Positions 8,198-15,499 of a DNA stretch of 64,000 nt are shown here, piece by piece. Position 1 is the stretch's first letter. The number at the start of each line of letters is the position of its first letter. The notes beneath the pieces were generated by a model that made no database searches, was not told the DNA's origin, and saw only the letters and a list, made by a program, of their open reading frames with translations. Made by a program: the position numbers and the translations under genes. Source of the stretch: CAYSAD01 sp964428955 (GTDB lineage Bacteria > Patescibacteriota > Saccharimonadia > Saccharimonadales > Saccharimonadaceae); the NCBI GenBank assembly GCA_964428955.1, contig CAYSAD010000003.1, positions 1 to 64,000 on the forward strand, written 5' to 3'.

Positions 8198-8314
8198 TTA
8201 ACCCTGCCTTTGCTTATTCTTAGGTTTTTTCTTGTTGATGACACGCAAGCGACCTTTACGGCGAACTAGCTGGTCATCGGGACTGATTTTTTTGACACTC
8301 GCACGAACTTTCAT
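8198..8314 (-). CDS. rpmJ: 50S ribosomal protein L36 (bL36), zinc-free form
   Basis: A 38-codon gene between infA and rpsM. It starts MKVRASVKKI, continues through RRKGRLRVINKKK and ends PKNKQRQG, matching L36 over its whole length. The three Cys and one His that bind zinc in the common form are replaced here (SPDDQ and INKKKPKNK segments), so this is the C-minus form. L36 helps fold 23S rRNA domains in the 50S subunit. It ends 2 bases before the rpsM start. Confidence 0.95.
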   Translation of the reverse strand: MKVRASVKKISPDDQLVRRKGRLRVINKKKPKNKQRQG

Positions 8315-8346
8315 GAGGTCATAACTCCAGTATGGTTAATTTAAAT

Positions 8347-8571
8347 TTAATCTCGCAGGCGGAAGCTGATTCTGCCCTTGGTAAGATCGTAAGGGGTCAA
8401 CTCAACTTCTACCTTATCGCCCGGCACCAGACGGATATAATGCTTGCGCATCTTGCCGCTAATGTGAGCGATAATACTATGGCCATTCTCAAGTTCCACC
8501 TTGAACTGAGTATTAGGCAGTGCTTCCACCACCTTACCGGTCAGTTTGATGACTTCCTTTTGACTTGCCAT
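8347..8571 (-). CDS. infA: Translation initiation factor IF-1
   Basis: The 74-residue OB-fold protein has the IF-1 signatures LTGKVVEALPNTQFKVELENG, HISGKMRKHYIRLVPGDKV and YDLTKGRISFR. IF-1 occupies the 30S A site during initiation. It is first in the infA-rpmJ-rpsM-rpsK-rpsD-rpoA-rplQ-rplM-rpsI run and has its own promoter just upstream, so this group is transcribed separately from secY. Confidence 0.98.
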   Translation of the reverse strand: MASQKEVIKLTGKVVEALPNTQFKVELENGHSIIAHISGKMRKHYIRLVPGDKVEVELTPYDLTKGRISFRLRD

Positions 8572-8586
8572 AGATAACAGTAGTCA

Positions 8587-8615
8587 ATTATACATGATAA
8601 CCTATGGCGAGTAAA
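8587..8615 (-). promoter_or_regulatory. Promoter of the infA operon
   Basis: On the minus strand there is a -35 TTTACT (8610-8615), a 17-bp spacer and a consensus -10 TATAAT (8587-8592). The predicted start is near 8580, giving a leader of about 9 bases before the infA ATG at 8571. It is divergent from the promoter at 8706. Confidence 0.65.
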
Positions 8616-8705
8616 GCATTTTCCAAGAGATTTTCACACGACCGCGGGTGAAAGAATTATTAGCTGGCTCTATTGTAACAAATCGAGACAGCTGGTCAAC
8701 CATCA

Positions 8706-8734
8706 TTGACGATAGGATGACTTGGTGGTATCAT
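8706..8734 (+). promoter_or_regulatory. Strong sigma70-type promoter of an orphan transcription unit
   Basis: On the plus strand there is a -35 TTGACG (8706-8711), an exact 17-bp spacer and a -10 TATCAT (8729-8734). The predicted start, near 8741, leads into a 37-base leader, a small ORF and a hairpin terminator at 8971. This is one of the better promoter matches in the window, yet no known gene follows it. Confidence 0.7.
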
Positions 8735-8756
8735 AGCGCCAACGTTCAGTTGTACC

Positions 8757-8777
8757 TATATCTCCTAGGAGGATATA
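8757..8777 (+). promoter_or_regulatory. Hairpin covering the Shine-Dalgarno of the 59-codon ORF
   Basis: TATATC (8757-8762) pairs with GATATA (8772-8777). Inside it, with G8771 bulged, TC pairs with GA around a CTAG loop. The AGGAGG ribosome-binding sequence (8767-8772) is inside this stem-loop, directly before the ATG at 8778. Opening the hairpin would expose it, so temperature-, ligand- or protein-dependent translation is possible. That is inference from the fold drawn by hand. Confidence 0.5.
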
Positions 8778-8957
8778 ATGGCCCACAGACGACCTGGCGC
8801 AATCGCAAGACACCGCCGGCAGATGGCGGCGGCCGCTCGAAGCAGTATGCAGCGAAGCTTGCAGAAACTCGGCATGGAAGCACGTTGGAGTCGGCAGCAT
8901 CACTGTTCTTCGCCGGCAACTTGCCCACATGACCCACGGGTGTGTAATGCACTCTAA
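8778..8957 (+). CDS. Small basic protein of 59 residues, unknown
   Basis: An ATG with a perfect AGGAGG five bases upstream opens a 59-codon frame beginning MAHRRPGAIARHRRQ and ending at TAA. It is rich in Arg, Ala, Ser, Gln and His, with Cys only near the C-terminus (CSSPATC and VCNAL); no domain is recognised. It has its own promoter (8706) and terminator (8971) and sits between divergent infA and the sortase gene, opposite to all neighbours. The clear promoter, Shine-Dalgarno and terminator support a real transcript. The composition is unremarkable, so a noncoding or dual-function RNA of about 255 nt is a fair alternative. Confidence 0.5.
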   Translation: MAHRRPGAIARHRRQMAAAARSSMQRSLQKLGMEARWSRQHHCSSPATCPHDPRVCNAL

Positions 8958-8970
8958 TACAACTGGACGA

Positions 8971-8999
8971 CCCCTGAGTTTATATGACTCAGGGGTTTT
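8971..8999 (+). terminator. Rho-independent terminator of the orphan unit
   Basis: CCCCTGAGT (8971-8979) and ACTCAGGGG (8987-8995) form a 9-bp stem with a 7-base loop, followed by TTTT on the plus strand. It ends the 8741-start transcript. The rest of 8572-9044 outside the elements listed shows nothing else I can support. Confidence 0.85.
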
Positions 9000-9044
9000 C
9001 CATATAGACTACTTGCTCAAATGAAAAGAGGTAGAATGCGCGTA

Positions 9045-9731
9045 TCAGTTTGTCTGTACGGCACGCACCATGACGCGATGGTCGAACTGTTGCAACCTAG
9101 GAACGTAGTTGCCAGCACAAGTGATCAGGCTGAGACCTTCTTTGTCTTCGTCGGCCGACTGCATCAGTTGCTTCATGCCAGACTTATTGGCTTCATCGAG
9201 TGTAACAGTTTGATTACTGACAACCGCATAGGTAAATTTTTTGCCATCGCCCCGCTCTACTGTAATCGTGTCACCTGTTTTTAGTGTATCCAGCTTAGCG
9301 AAGACACCATTTTTGCTATAACCACCATTATGAGCATCAATCATGACCGCGCCGTAACCGAGACCAGGCGTAGCGCTTTTGTCGTACCAGGCAGCATCAT
9401 TGATATTCATCGGGGTATCAAGCTCACCACTTGAGTTGACATCTACTTTCATTACTCGCGTCTTAGCAATACCGAGTGTTGGAATACTGATATAACGAGG
9501 CTGGACTGGTGGTACGGTATATTCATCAACCTGCTTGGCGGTAACGTCCGATTCATCAACTTTCGGCCCGATAGCCGAAACCGGAATGGGTATCGGAAAT
9601 TCCTCACCGGTAGTATACCAACGGTAGACGTACCAGGCGCCGAGCGCGAGGACGATAATGATAACGATACTGATAAACCAGCCCACGAAACGATGAGATC
9701 GTTGTTTGGCGATATGAAGTCCGCTAGCCAC
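9045..9731 (-). CDS. Sortase (class D/E/F-like transpeptidase)
   Basis: The 228-residue protein has an N-terminal membrane anchor (about 16-38) and an extracellular sortase beta-barrel from about residue 75. The catalytic triad is visible: His134 in DAHNG, Cys205 in LITCAG, and Arg219 in DHRV. Sortases cut a C-terminal xPxTG-type signal and join the protein to cell wall or to pilin subunits. It lies 12 bases after secY and is probably in the same transcript. No other sortase occurs in the window, so it is the best candidate to act on the APNTG protein at 31700-32143. The subclass is a judgement by eye. Confidence 0.88.
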   Translation of the reverse strand: MASGLHIAKQRSHRFVGWFISIVIIIVLALGAWYVYRWYTTGEEFPIPIPVSAIGPKVDESDVTAKQVDEYTVPPVQPRYISIPTLGIAKTRVMKVDVNSSGELDTPMNINDAAWYDKSATPGLGYGAVMIDAHNGGYSKNGVFAKLDTLKTGDTITVERGDGKKFTYAVVSNQTVTLDEANKSGMKQLMQSADEDKEGLSLITCAGNYVPRLQQFDHRVMVRAVQTN

Positions 9732-9743
9732 GAATAAGTCCTC

Positions 9744-11156
9744 TTATTGATAGTCGTCGTACGTTACCATGAGCGCACGCGAATTAATTTGCCGCAAAGC
9801 TTCCAGCGCGACCGAAACCACGATCAACAAGCCGGTACCACCAATTGCCAGGTTGCTACTTTGAATGCCGGCGATATTATACATGAGATACTCGCCAGCG
9901 AATGGCATGACGGAGATTATTCCCAGTACGACCGAGCCGAACAGCACTAGTCGATTCATGGTGCGAGCCAGATATTTCTCGGTTTGTTCTCCGGGTCGAA
10001 CGCCCTCGATGAACCCACCCTGCTTCTGTAAGTTTTCAGCAATCTCATTGGAGTTAAAGACGATGCCAGTATAGAAATACGTGAACATGATGACAAGTAG
10101 GAAGTAAGCCGTCGGATATATGAAGGCCTGTGCCGTAGAACCAGTAAACGAGCCAGGGTTCGGTGTCTGGAACCAAGTAATGAGATCATTAGCTACTGTA
10201 AGATATGCAGGGTTATTAGTAGCCTTTAGGACTTGACCGACGAAAGCTGGCAGGCTTAGGAAAGCGACCGCGAAAATGACCGGAATCACACCGGCAGCGA
10301 TCAGTTTCATCGGAAGGATACTTTTAATACCACCGTAGTTGCTATTCCCCTGGACTCGTTTGGCGTAATTAATCGTTACGACTCGCTGTGCCTCGTTGAT
10401 TTTCACCAAAACATACAACACAATTAGTGAAATGAGGCCAAGAATCACCGCTATCCAGAACGACAAAGGATTCACCGGTAGGGTAAACCAATTGAAGACG
10501 TGCAACGTACCACTTGATGTGTCAAAGATCGACTGGATCAGCGTCGATAGCGTCTGAGGCATCTGGCTAATAATACCAGCAAAAATCAGCAGACTGAGTC
10601 CGTTGCCGATACCCTGTTCGGTCATAAGCTCACCCAGCCACATAAGTAGCATCGCCCCGGTTGTCATGGCGGCAACGGCTACCAGCCATTCTATTGGCGT
10701 GGTCGCACCGAGCGACGTGGTATTACCGGCCAGGACTGATTGCCGTAAGATATAAATAAAGGCAATCGACTGTACGATAGCTAGCGGCAAGGTAATGATA
10801 CGTGTCCACTGCTGAATCTTACGCCGTCCCGATTCGCCGTCTTTATGTAGTTCTTCCAGTTTCGGAATCGCTTTCGTGAGCAATTGGGTAATAACCGAGG
10901 CGGTAATAAATGGACTAAGACCAACCAGAACGATCGAGAAACTAGCCAGCGCTCCACCAGACAACAGGTTTAAGAAACCGCCGAAGTCCGTCCCGTTAAC
11001 GACGCTGTCGATCACTTCGCGCAGCTTAGTTGGTTCTGCTAGCGGCACAGGAATGTGTGCCAATAAGCGATAAACAACCATCAATCCCAGTACGATACCG
11101 AGCCGTTTTTGCATGTCACGGTTCTTAAGTGACTTGAAGATTATTTTCCAGTTCAT
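9744..11156 (-). CDS. secY: Protein translocase subunit SecY
   Basis: The 470-residue channel protein has about ten transmembrane segments. Landmarks include GGFLNLLSGGALASFSI (plug region), GIGNGLSLLIFAGI, NINEAQR-like VKINEAQRVVTINYAKR, and the C-terminal YDDYQ tail. SecY with SecE and SecG moves unfolded proteins across the membrane. It is separated from rplO by a terminator and has its own -10, so it is not strictly part of the spc operon here. The adk and map genes that usually follow are absent; the sortase gene comes next. Confidence 0.98.
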   Translation of the reverse strand: MNWKIIFKSLKNRDMQKRLGIVLGLMVVYRLLAHIPVPLAEPTKLREVIDSVVNGTDFGGFLNLLSGGALASFSIVLVGLSPFITASVITQLLTKAIPKLEELHKDGESGRRKIQQWTRIITLPLAIVQSIAFIYILRQSVLAGNTTSLGATTPIEWLVAVAAMTTGAMLLMWLGELMTEQGIGNGLSLLIFAGIISQMPQTLSTLIQSIFDTSSGTLHVFNWFTLPVNPLSFWIAVILGLISLIVLYVLVKINEAQRVVTINYAKRVQGNSNYGGIKSILPMKLIAAGVIPVIFAVAFLSLPAFVGQVLKATNNPAYLTVANDLITWFQTPNPGSFTGSTAQAFIYPTAYFLLVIMFTYFYTGIVFNSNEIAENLQKQGGFIEGVRPGEQTEKYLARTMNRLVLFGSVVLGIISVMPFAGEYLMYNIAGIQSSNLAIGGTGLLIVVSVALEALRQINSRALMVTYDDYQ

Positions 11157-11214
11157 GAGTTATCCTAAATCCTATTCTTGATTTTTACTGCCACCAGCAG
11201 TACATACTTTACAT

Positions 11215-11220
11215 ATTATA
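11215..11220 (-). promoter_or_regulatory. -10 element of secY
   Basis: Consensus TATAAT on the minus strand, 58 bases before the secY ATG, between the rplO terminator and secY. The best -35 match upstream (TTGTCT, spacer about 19) is weak. It supports separate transcription of secY and the sortase gene. Confidence 0.45.
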
Positions 11221-11243
11221 CTATACCGGGACTCTTTTCAGAC

Positions 11244-11276
11244 AAAAAAATAGACTCCAATCAAGGAGCCTATTTT
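11244..11276 (-). terminator. Terminator of the S10/spc operon after rplO
   Basis: On the minus strand AATAGGCTCC and GGAGTCTATT pair around a 6-base loop and are followed by TTTTTTG. It separates rplO from secY. Confidence 0.85.
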
Positions 11277-11293
11277 AAAAGAAACCAATCGGA

Positions 11294-11776
11294 CTATTTG
11301 TCAGTTTGTTCGGCCTCTTTAGTGCCTTTTTTAAGTGGCGTCGGTACTTTTTCGAACGTACCACCAGTCTTAGTGACGGCTGCCTGGACACTTTTTGAAG
11401 CCGCCTGGACTTTAAGGGTGACCTTTTCGGTCAGCTCACCTCGTGCAATCACCTTGACGGTATGAAATGGCGTGGCGACATAACCTTGTTCGAACAAGCT
11501 CATATTGTCGGCTGTTTTTCCTTTGAAAGCGTTCAAGTGATCAAGATAGACGACTTGAGCCGGGGTTCGCAGACTTTTGAAACCACGATGTTTCGGTACG
11601 GCCTGAACCAAAGCTCGCTGACCACCTTGGAAACTAGCGCTCAGCTTCTTGCCGGTACGCGCACCTTGGCCCTTCGTACCACGACCAGCTGTCTTACCAC
11701 CACCGGCAGCGATGCCGCGACCGACGCGACGACGAGCGTGCTTACCAAGAACGTTAAGTTCGTTGTACTTCGTCAT
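11294..11776 (-). CDS. rplO: 50S ribosomal protein L15 (uL15)
   Basis: The 160-residue protein has the glycine-rich N-terminal part HARRRVGRGIAAGGGKTAGRG and KGQGARTGKKL, and the FQGGQRALVQAVPKHRGFK block. A Lys/Glu tail of about 15 residues extends the C-terminus. It overlaps rpsE by one base; rpmD (L30), usually located between them, is missing. A strong terminator follows. Confidence 0.97.
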   Translation of the reverse strand: MTKYNELNVLGKHARRRVGRGIAAGGGKTAGRGTKGQGARTGKKLSASFQGGQRALVQAVPKHRGFKSLRTPAQVVYLDHLNAFKGKTADNMSLFEQGYVATPFHTVKVIARGELTEKVTLKVQAASKSVQAAVTKTGGTFEKVPTPLKKGTKEAEQTDK

Positions 11777-12357
11777 TATTTCGTCTCCTTCGTTGTATCT
11801 GCTGGTTTGACAGCTTTTTTGGGACTATTCAACCATTGATCGCGTGGCACGAGTGATTGCAATGCTTCGATTGTAGCGTAAGCAATGTTGACTTTATTAG
11901 TCGAACCAAGTGATTTTGATAACAAGTTATGAATACCAGTTACGCCGATAATCGATCGAACCACACCGCCGGCAATAATACCGGTACCTGGCGCAGCGGG
12001 CTTCAAAAGCACGCGTGCACCGGACAGTTTGATTTCCGTATCATGCGGAATCGTACCGTTCAGTACTGGCACGGTAATTAGGTTCTTCTTGGCAACATCG
12101 GTCGCCTTGGCGATTGCCGCCTGGACATCACCACCCTTAGATACACCGATACCGACTTTGTCTTTGCGGTTACCGACGACCACCAAGGCTTTAAAGCGGA
12201 AGCGACGACCACCTTTTACGACGCGCGAGACGCGATCGATATTAATGACCAATTCCTCGAACTCTTTCGGTTCACTTGGAACGTTTGGTCGGTTATCGCG
12301 ACGACCACCGCGCGGGGCGCGAGGGTTCGCTATTGCTGTAGTTGGTTGCTCAGCCAT
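11776..12357 (-). CDS. rpsE: 30S ribosomal protein S5 (uS5)
   Basis: The 193-residue protein has the dsRNA-binding fold with INIDRVSRVVKGGRRFRFKA, VGNRKDKVGIGVSKGGD and the LLKPAAPGTGIIAGGVVRSI segment. It has an N-terminal extension of about 35 residues rich in Arg, Pro and Asn. S5 shapes the mRNA entry channel and affects fidelity. It abuts rplR upstream and overlaps rplO downstream. Confidence 0.98.
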   Translation of the reverse strand: MAEQPTTAIANPRAPRGGRRDNRPNVPSEPKEFEELVINIDRVSRVVKGGRRFRFKALVVVGNRKDKVGIGVSKGGDVQAAIAKATDVAKKNLITVPVLNGTIPHDTEIKLSGARVLLKPAAPGTGIIAGGVVRSIIGVTGIHNLLSKSLGSTNKVNIAYATIEALQSLVPRDQWLNSPKKAVKPADTTKETK

Positions 12358-12359
12358 GA

Positions 12360-12710
12360 TTAAAACTCCAATCCTTCTGCGCGGGCCGCATCGGCCAGTG
12401 CTTTGAGTCGGCCAGCGTACTGACGACCATTGCGATCAAACACAACCTTGGTCACGTTTGCTTTTTTCGCTTTCTTTGCAATATCCGTACCGACAGCGGC
12501 AGCTTTCTCGGCTATCGTACCGGTGGTTTTAGCACCAACCGTCGTAGCAGCCACGATTGTGTGCTGTTTTTCGTCGTCGATGAGCTGGGCACTGACATGC
12601 AGATTACTGATTGTCACACTCAGACGCGGACGAGCGACAGTACCGGTAACTTTGGCACGAACGCGATTCTTGCGAAGCTTCTTGTTCAGTAATTTCTTCG
12701 AACTAGCCAT
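12360..12710 (-). CDS. rplR: 50S ribosomal protein L18 (uL18)
   Basis: The 116-residue 5S rRNA-binding protein has a basic N-terminus, RPRLSVTISNLHVSAQLIDD, and the family end VVFDRNGRQYAGRLKALADAAR in two blocks, finishing GLEF. It sits between rplF and rpsE with 2-base gaps, the usual order. Confidence 0.97.
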   Translation of the reverse strand: MASSKKLLNKKLRKNRVRAKVTGTVARPRLSVTISNLHVSAQLIDDEKQHTIVAATTVGAKTTGTIAEKAAAVGTDIAKKAKKANVTKVVFDRNGRQYAGRLKALADAARAEGLEF

Positions 12711-12712
12711 GA

Positions 12713-13246
12713 TTATTTTCCTGCCTTTCCTGCTTTGCGCAAAATTTGCTCATCGGCATATTTAATTCCTTTGCCCTTATATGGCTCAGGCTTCTTTAGT
12801 GCCCGGATTTCAGCGGCGACTTGACCGACTTGTTGCTTGTCGATACCACTGACGGTGATTTCCATCTTGTTGACACCTAGCTGAACACCACTTGGTGCTT
12901 CGTATTTAACTGGGTGAGAGAAGCCAAGCGCCATTTCAATATTCTGACCGCCACCGCTAACACGGAAACCGACACCGTTGACTTCAAGTTTCTTTTCGAA
13001 GCCTTTTACGACGCCTTCAACAGCGTTAAATAGTAATGATCGCTGTAAGCCATGCTGGGCCTTGGCGATGCGCTCGTCATCTTTACGGGCGACAAATGCT
13101 TGGGTACCTTCTTGGGTAACCGTCACGTCGCTCAGATGCGGCACAGTCAGTTCACCCTTAGGGCCTTTGACTGAAATGACATCTGAGTCAACCGTGATTG
13201 TCACACCGGCAGGTACGTCAATTGGTAGTTTTCCGATTCGACTCAT
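12713..13246 (-). CDS. rplF: 50S ribosomal protein L6 (uL6)
   Basis: The 177-residue protein starts MSRIGKLPIDVPAGVTI and carries the second-domain signature PEPYKGKGIKYADE near the C-terminus. L6 lies near the sarcin-ricin loop and GTPase centre. It follows rpsH after a 15-base gap with a purine-rich ribosome binding site. Confidence 0.98.
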   Translation of the reverse strand: MSRIGKLPIDVPAGVTITVDSDVISVKGPKGELTVPHLSDVTVTQEGTQAFVARKDDERIAKAQHGLQRSLLFNAVEGVVKGFEKKLEVNGVGFRVSGGGQNIEMALGFSHPVKYEAPSGVQLGVNKMEITVSGIDKQQVGQVAAEIRALKKPEPYKGKGIKYADEQILRKAGKAGK

Positions 13247-13261
13247 AATACTTCCTTCTTA

Positions 13262-13663
13262 TTAATAAACCTTTAGTAGTAATTCACCACCGAGACGTTG
13301 CTTGACTGCCTCGTGGCCGGCAATGACGCCTTTACTTGTACTGATCAGTACAAGCCCGCGACCGCTTTTAACGCGCGGAATATCGTCGGCACCGACATAG
13401 ACGCGACGGCCCGGCTTTGAAAGACGGGTAATCTCATTGATGGTGCTGTTTTCGCCAGGCCGGTTGATAGTTATTACCAACGTGTCACGTGGCTTACCTG
13501 GCTCGACTTTCACGTCAGACAAGTAGTTATATTTCTTGAGCTGTTCGGCAACCATCTTCTTAATCTTACTCGATGGTACGCGAACTTCTGCTTTTTGAAC
13601 GGCCGCGGCGTTCCTGATACGAGTCAGGAGGTCAGCGATTGGGTCTGTAGATTGTAAACTCAT
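13262..13663 (-). CDS. rpsH: 30S ribosomal protein S8 (uS8)
   Basis: The 133-residue protein has DPIADLLTRIRNA at the start, the RVYVGADDIPRVKSGRGLVLISTSKGVI region in two blocks, and a C-terminal GGELLLKVY. It binds central-domain 16S rRNA and in other bacteria represses spc operon translation. It lies between rpsN and rplF. Confidence 0.98.
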   Translation of the reverse strand: MSLQSTDPIADLLTRIRNAAAVQKAEVRVPSSKIKKMVAEQLKKYNYLSDVKVEPGKPRDTLVITINRPGENSTINEITRLSKPGRRVYVGADDIPRVKSGRGLVLISTSKGVIAGHEAVKQRLGGELLLKVY

Positions 13664-13679
13664 ATTCTATCTCCTTTCC

Positions 13680-13949
13680 TTACCAGCTACTCTTAGTGAC
13701 ACCCGGAATTTCACCTTTTGAGGCTTTTTCCCGGAAATTGATACGGTTCAGACCGAAGCGGCGCATATAGCCGTGCGGCCGGCCATGCAAAACGTCACGG
13801 TTCTTCCAACGGGTTGGGCTACTGTTCCTAGGTAGCTTCTGCAAACCGTCCTGGTCACCAAGCTCTTTGAGTTCAGCACGTTTAGCAGCATACTTCATGA
13901 TCATCTTTTTGCGCTTTTCGTCGCGAGCGATGCTTGATTTCTTAGCCAT
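13680..13949 (-). CDS. rpsN: 30S ribosomal protein S14 (uS14), zinc-free form
   Basis: The 89-residue protein has LPRNSSPTRWKNRDVLHGRPHGYMRRFGLNRINFRE in two blocks, which is the C-minus S14 core; no cysteines are present. It is shorter than the usual roughly 100-residue C-minus form. It overlaps rplE by one base. Confidence 0.97.
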   Translation of the reverse strand: MAKKSSIARDEKRKKMIMKYAAKRAELKELGDQDGLQKLPRNSSPTRWKNRDVLHGRPHGYMRRFGLNRINFREKASKGEIPGVTKSSW

Positions 13950-14530
13950 TACTGTGCGCCTCCTTGTTTTTCAAACGGTAGTCCGAATTTCTCCAGTAGT
14001 GCACGTGAATGCGCTTTGTCATCGTTCTTGATCACGAACGTAATCTGTAGGCCGTGCAATACCTGGGTTTCTTCAAAGCTTAGCTCTGGGAAGATCGACT
14101 GCTCGGTAATACCGAGGTTGTAATTGCCCGTCTTGTCGAACGCTTTAGCAGAAATACCGTGAAAATCACGGACGCGCGGTAACGATACATTGACCAATCG
14201 GTCGAGGAATTCGTACATTCGAGCACCCCGCAATGTCACCATAACACCGATCGGGCTACCCATATTGGCACGAATTTTAAAACCAGCGATCGATTTTTTT
14301 GCCAATCGCTCAACTGGTGCTTGACCAGCGATTTTCGTTAGTGTGTTACGAACAGCTTCCTGGAAGCGTTTGTCGTCTTTATTCTTACCCGTTCCTACGC
14401 TTAGCACGATTTTGTCTAAAGACGGTACTTGGTGTACATTAGTCAGACTTAGTTCGGCTTGAAGTTCCTTTTTGTACGTGGTATCAAACAAGGCTTTCAG
14501 GCGAGGAGCGGTAGTGGTTGTCGTTGCCAT
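13949..14530 (-). CDS. rplE: 50S ribosomal protein L5 (uL5)
   Basis: The 193-residue protein binds 5S rRNA and touches the P-site tRNA. Signatures are LDKIVLSVGTG, RANMGSPIGVMVTLRGARMYEF, RVRDFHGISAKAFDKTGNYNLG and ITEQSIFPE. A short Thr-rich N-terminus precedes the core. It overlaps rplX and rpsN by one base each. Confidence 0.98.
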   Translation of the reverse strand: MATTTTTAPRLKALFDTTYKKELQAELSLTNVHQVPSLDKIVLSVGTGKNKDDKRFQEAVRNTLTKIAGQAPVERLAKKSIAGFKIRANMGSPIGVMVTLRGARMYEFLDRLVNVSLPRVRDFHGISAKAFDKTGNYNLGITEQSIFPELSFEETQVLHGLQITFVIKNDDKAHSRALLEKFGLPFEKQGGAQ

Positions 14531-14853
14531 TACTTAATCTCCTTATTTTTAGCTTGACGAGCCAGGCGAACCTTAGCACCGTCAACATTTTTTACGTAGC
14601 CGACACGGCTGGTTTTAGCGGATTTCTCATCGATAACGAGAGCCAATTTATGCAGTGGCGTCGGTACATGAATATCCTTATGGCCGCCGGTTGGGTTGAG
14701 CTGGCTTGGTTTCACCTTGCGGTGCTTCAGGCCGACATTCTCAATCAAGGCCGCATTCTTTTTTGGTAGAACAGCCAAAACTTTGGCAGTCGTGCCCTTG
14801 TTGCTGCCGCTGATAACCTTCACGGTGTCGCCAGTTTGAATACGTCGGGCCAT
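14530..14853 (-). CDS. rplX: 50S ribosomal protein L24 (uL24)
   Basis: The 107-residue KOW-domain protein has IQTGDTVKVISGSNKGTTAKV at the start and the VGLKHRKVKPSQLNPTGGH block. It initiates 50S assembly. It follows rplN by one base. Confidence 0.97.
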   Translation of the reverse strand: MARRIQTGDTVKVISGSNKGTTAKVLAVLPKKNAALIENVGLKHRKVKPSQLNPTGGHKDIHVPTPLHKLALVIDEKSAKTSRVGYVKNVDGAKVRLARQAKNKEIK

Positions 14854-14854
14854 A

Positions 14855-15223
14855 TTAGAGTACCTCCGGAGCTAAGCTAATGATCTTTGCGTAGCCCATG
14901 TCACGCAACTCACGAGGTACAGGGCCAAACACACGGGTTGCTTTCGGCGTCTTGTCGTCGTTGATAATAACGGCGGCATTGTCATCAAAAGCAATCGTAC
15001 TACCGTCTTTACGCTGAATCTGATCACGTGTCCGAACGATAACAGCCTTGACGACTGATTTCTTCTTAACGCCACCAGTTGAACTAGCTTCTTTGACGGT
15101 TGCAACGATAACGTCACCAACGCGGGCGTAACGGCGACGCGTGCCACCGAGCACACGAATACAAAGGATGGCCTTTGCGCCGCTGTTATCGGTAACTTTC
15201 AAACGAGTTTCTTGCTGAATCAT
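14855..15223 (-). CDS. rplN: 50S ribosomal protein L14 (uL14)
   Basis: The 122-residue protein matches L14 throughout: MIQQETRLKVTDNSGAKAI, IRVLGGTRRRYARVGDVIVA, and the end GPVPRELRDMGYAKIISLAPEVL in two blocks. It overlaps rpsQ by one base. Confidence 0.99.
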   Translation of the reverse strand: MIQQETRLKVTDNSGAKAILCIRVLGGTRRRYARVGDVIVATVKEASSTGGVKKKSVVKAVIVRTRDQIQRKDGSTIAFDDNAAVIINDDKTPKATRVFGPVPRELRDMGYAKIISLAPEVL

Positions 15224-15498
15224 TACGCCGTCTCCTCGTCTTTCAGGACGACAGAACCACGCGATTTCTCAACTACTTCAATTAGTTTGAAGCTCTTAGT
15301 TTTTGAAATCGGACGCGTTTCAGCAATGGTCACTTTGTCACCTTTGCCAGCCTCATTGATTTCATCGTGAGCGGTGTATTTACGATTAACGGTATATTGC
15401 TTACCGTAAATCGGGTGTGTCTCACGACTCGTCACTGTCACCGTGATTGTCTTATCACGGACATCAGAAGTGACGATACCAGTCAATGTCTTAGTCAT
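15223..15498 (-). CDS. rpsQ: 30S ribosomal protein S17 (uS17)
   Basis: The 91-residue OB-fold protein starts MTKTLTGIVTSDVRDKTI and has HPIYGKQYTVNRKYTAHDE. The frame is open further upstream, but the ATG at 15498, just after the rpmC stop, gives the normal S17 N-terminus. An earlier ATG would only add residues overlapping rpmC, so I reject it. Confidence 0.96.
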   Translation of the reverse strand: MTKTLTGIVTSDVRDKTITVTVTSRETHPIYGKQYTVNRKYTAHDEINEAGKGDKVTIAETRPISKTKSFKLIEVVEKSRGSVVLKDEETA

Positions 15499-15499
15499 A

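Noticed and set aside
8648..8932. A 94-codon plus-strand frame overlapping the orphan unit
   Set aside because: It starts upstream of the -35 of the promoter at 8706 and has no ribosome binding site. The shorter frame at 8778 has AGGAGG at the right distance and fits the promoter and terminator better.
8741..8999. Orphan transcript as RNase P RNA, tmRNA, SRP RNA or 6S RNA
   Set aside because: I looked for the RNase P GAGGAAAGUCC core, the tmRNA tRNA-like ends and the SRP GGAAG/AGCAG loop and saw none. 6S has no simple motif and cannot be fully excluded.
13680..13949. S14 as a truncated or broken gene (89 residues)
   Set aside because: All conserved C-minus core blocks are present in frame. 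A shorter linker is common and no frameshift is seen.
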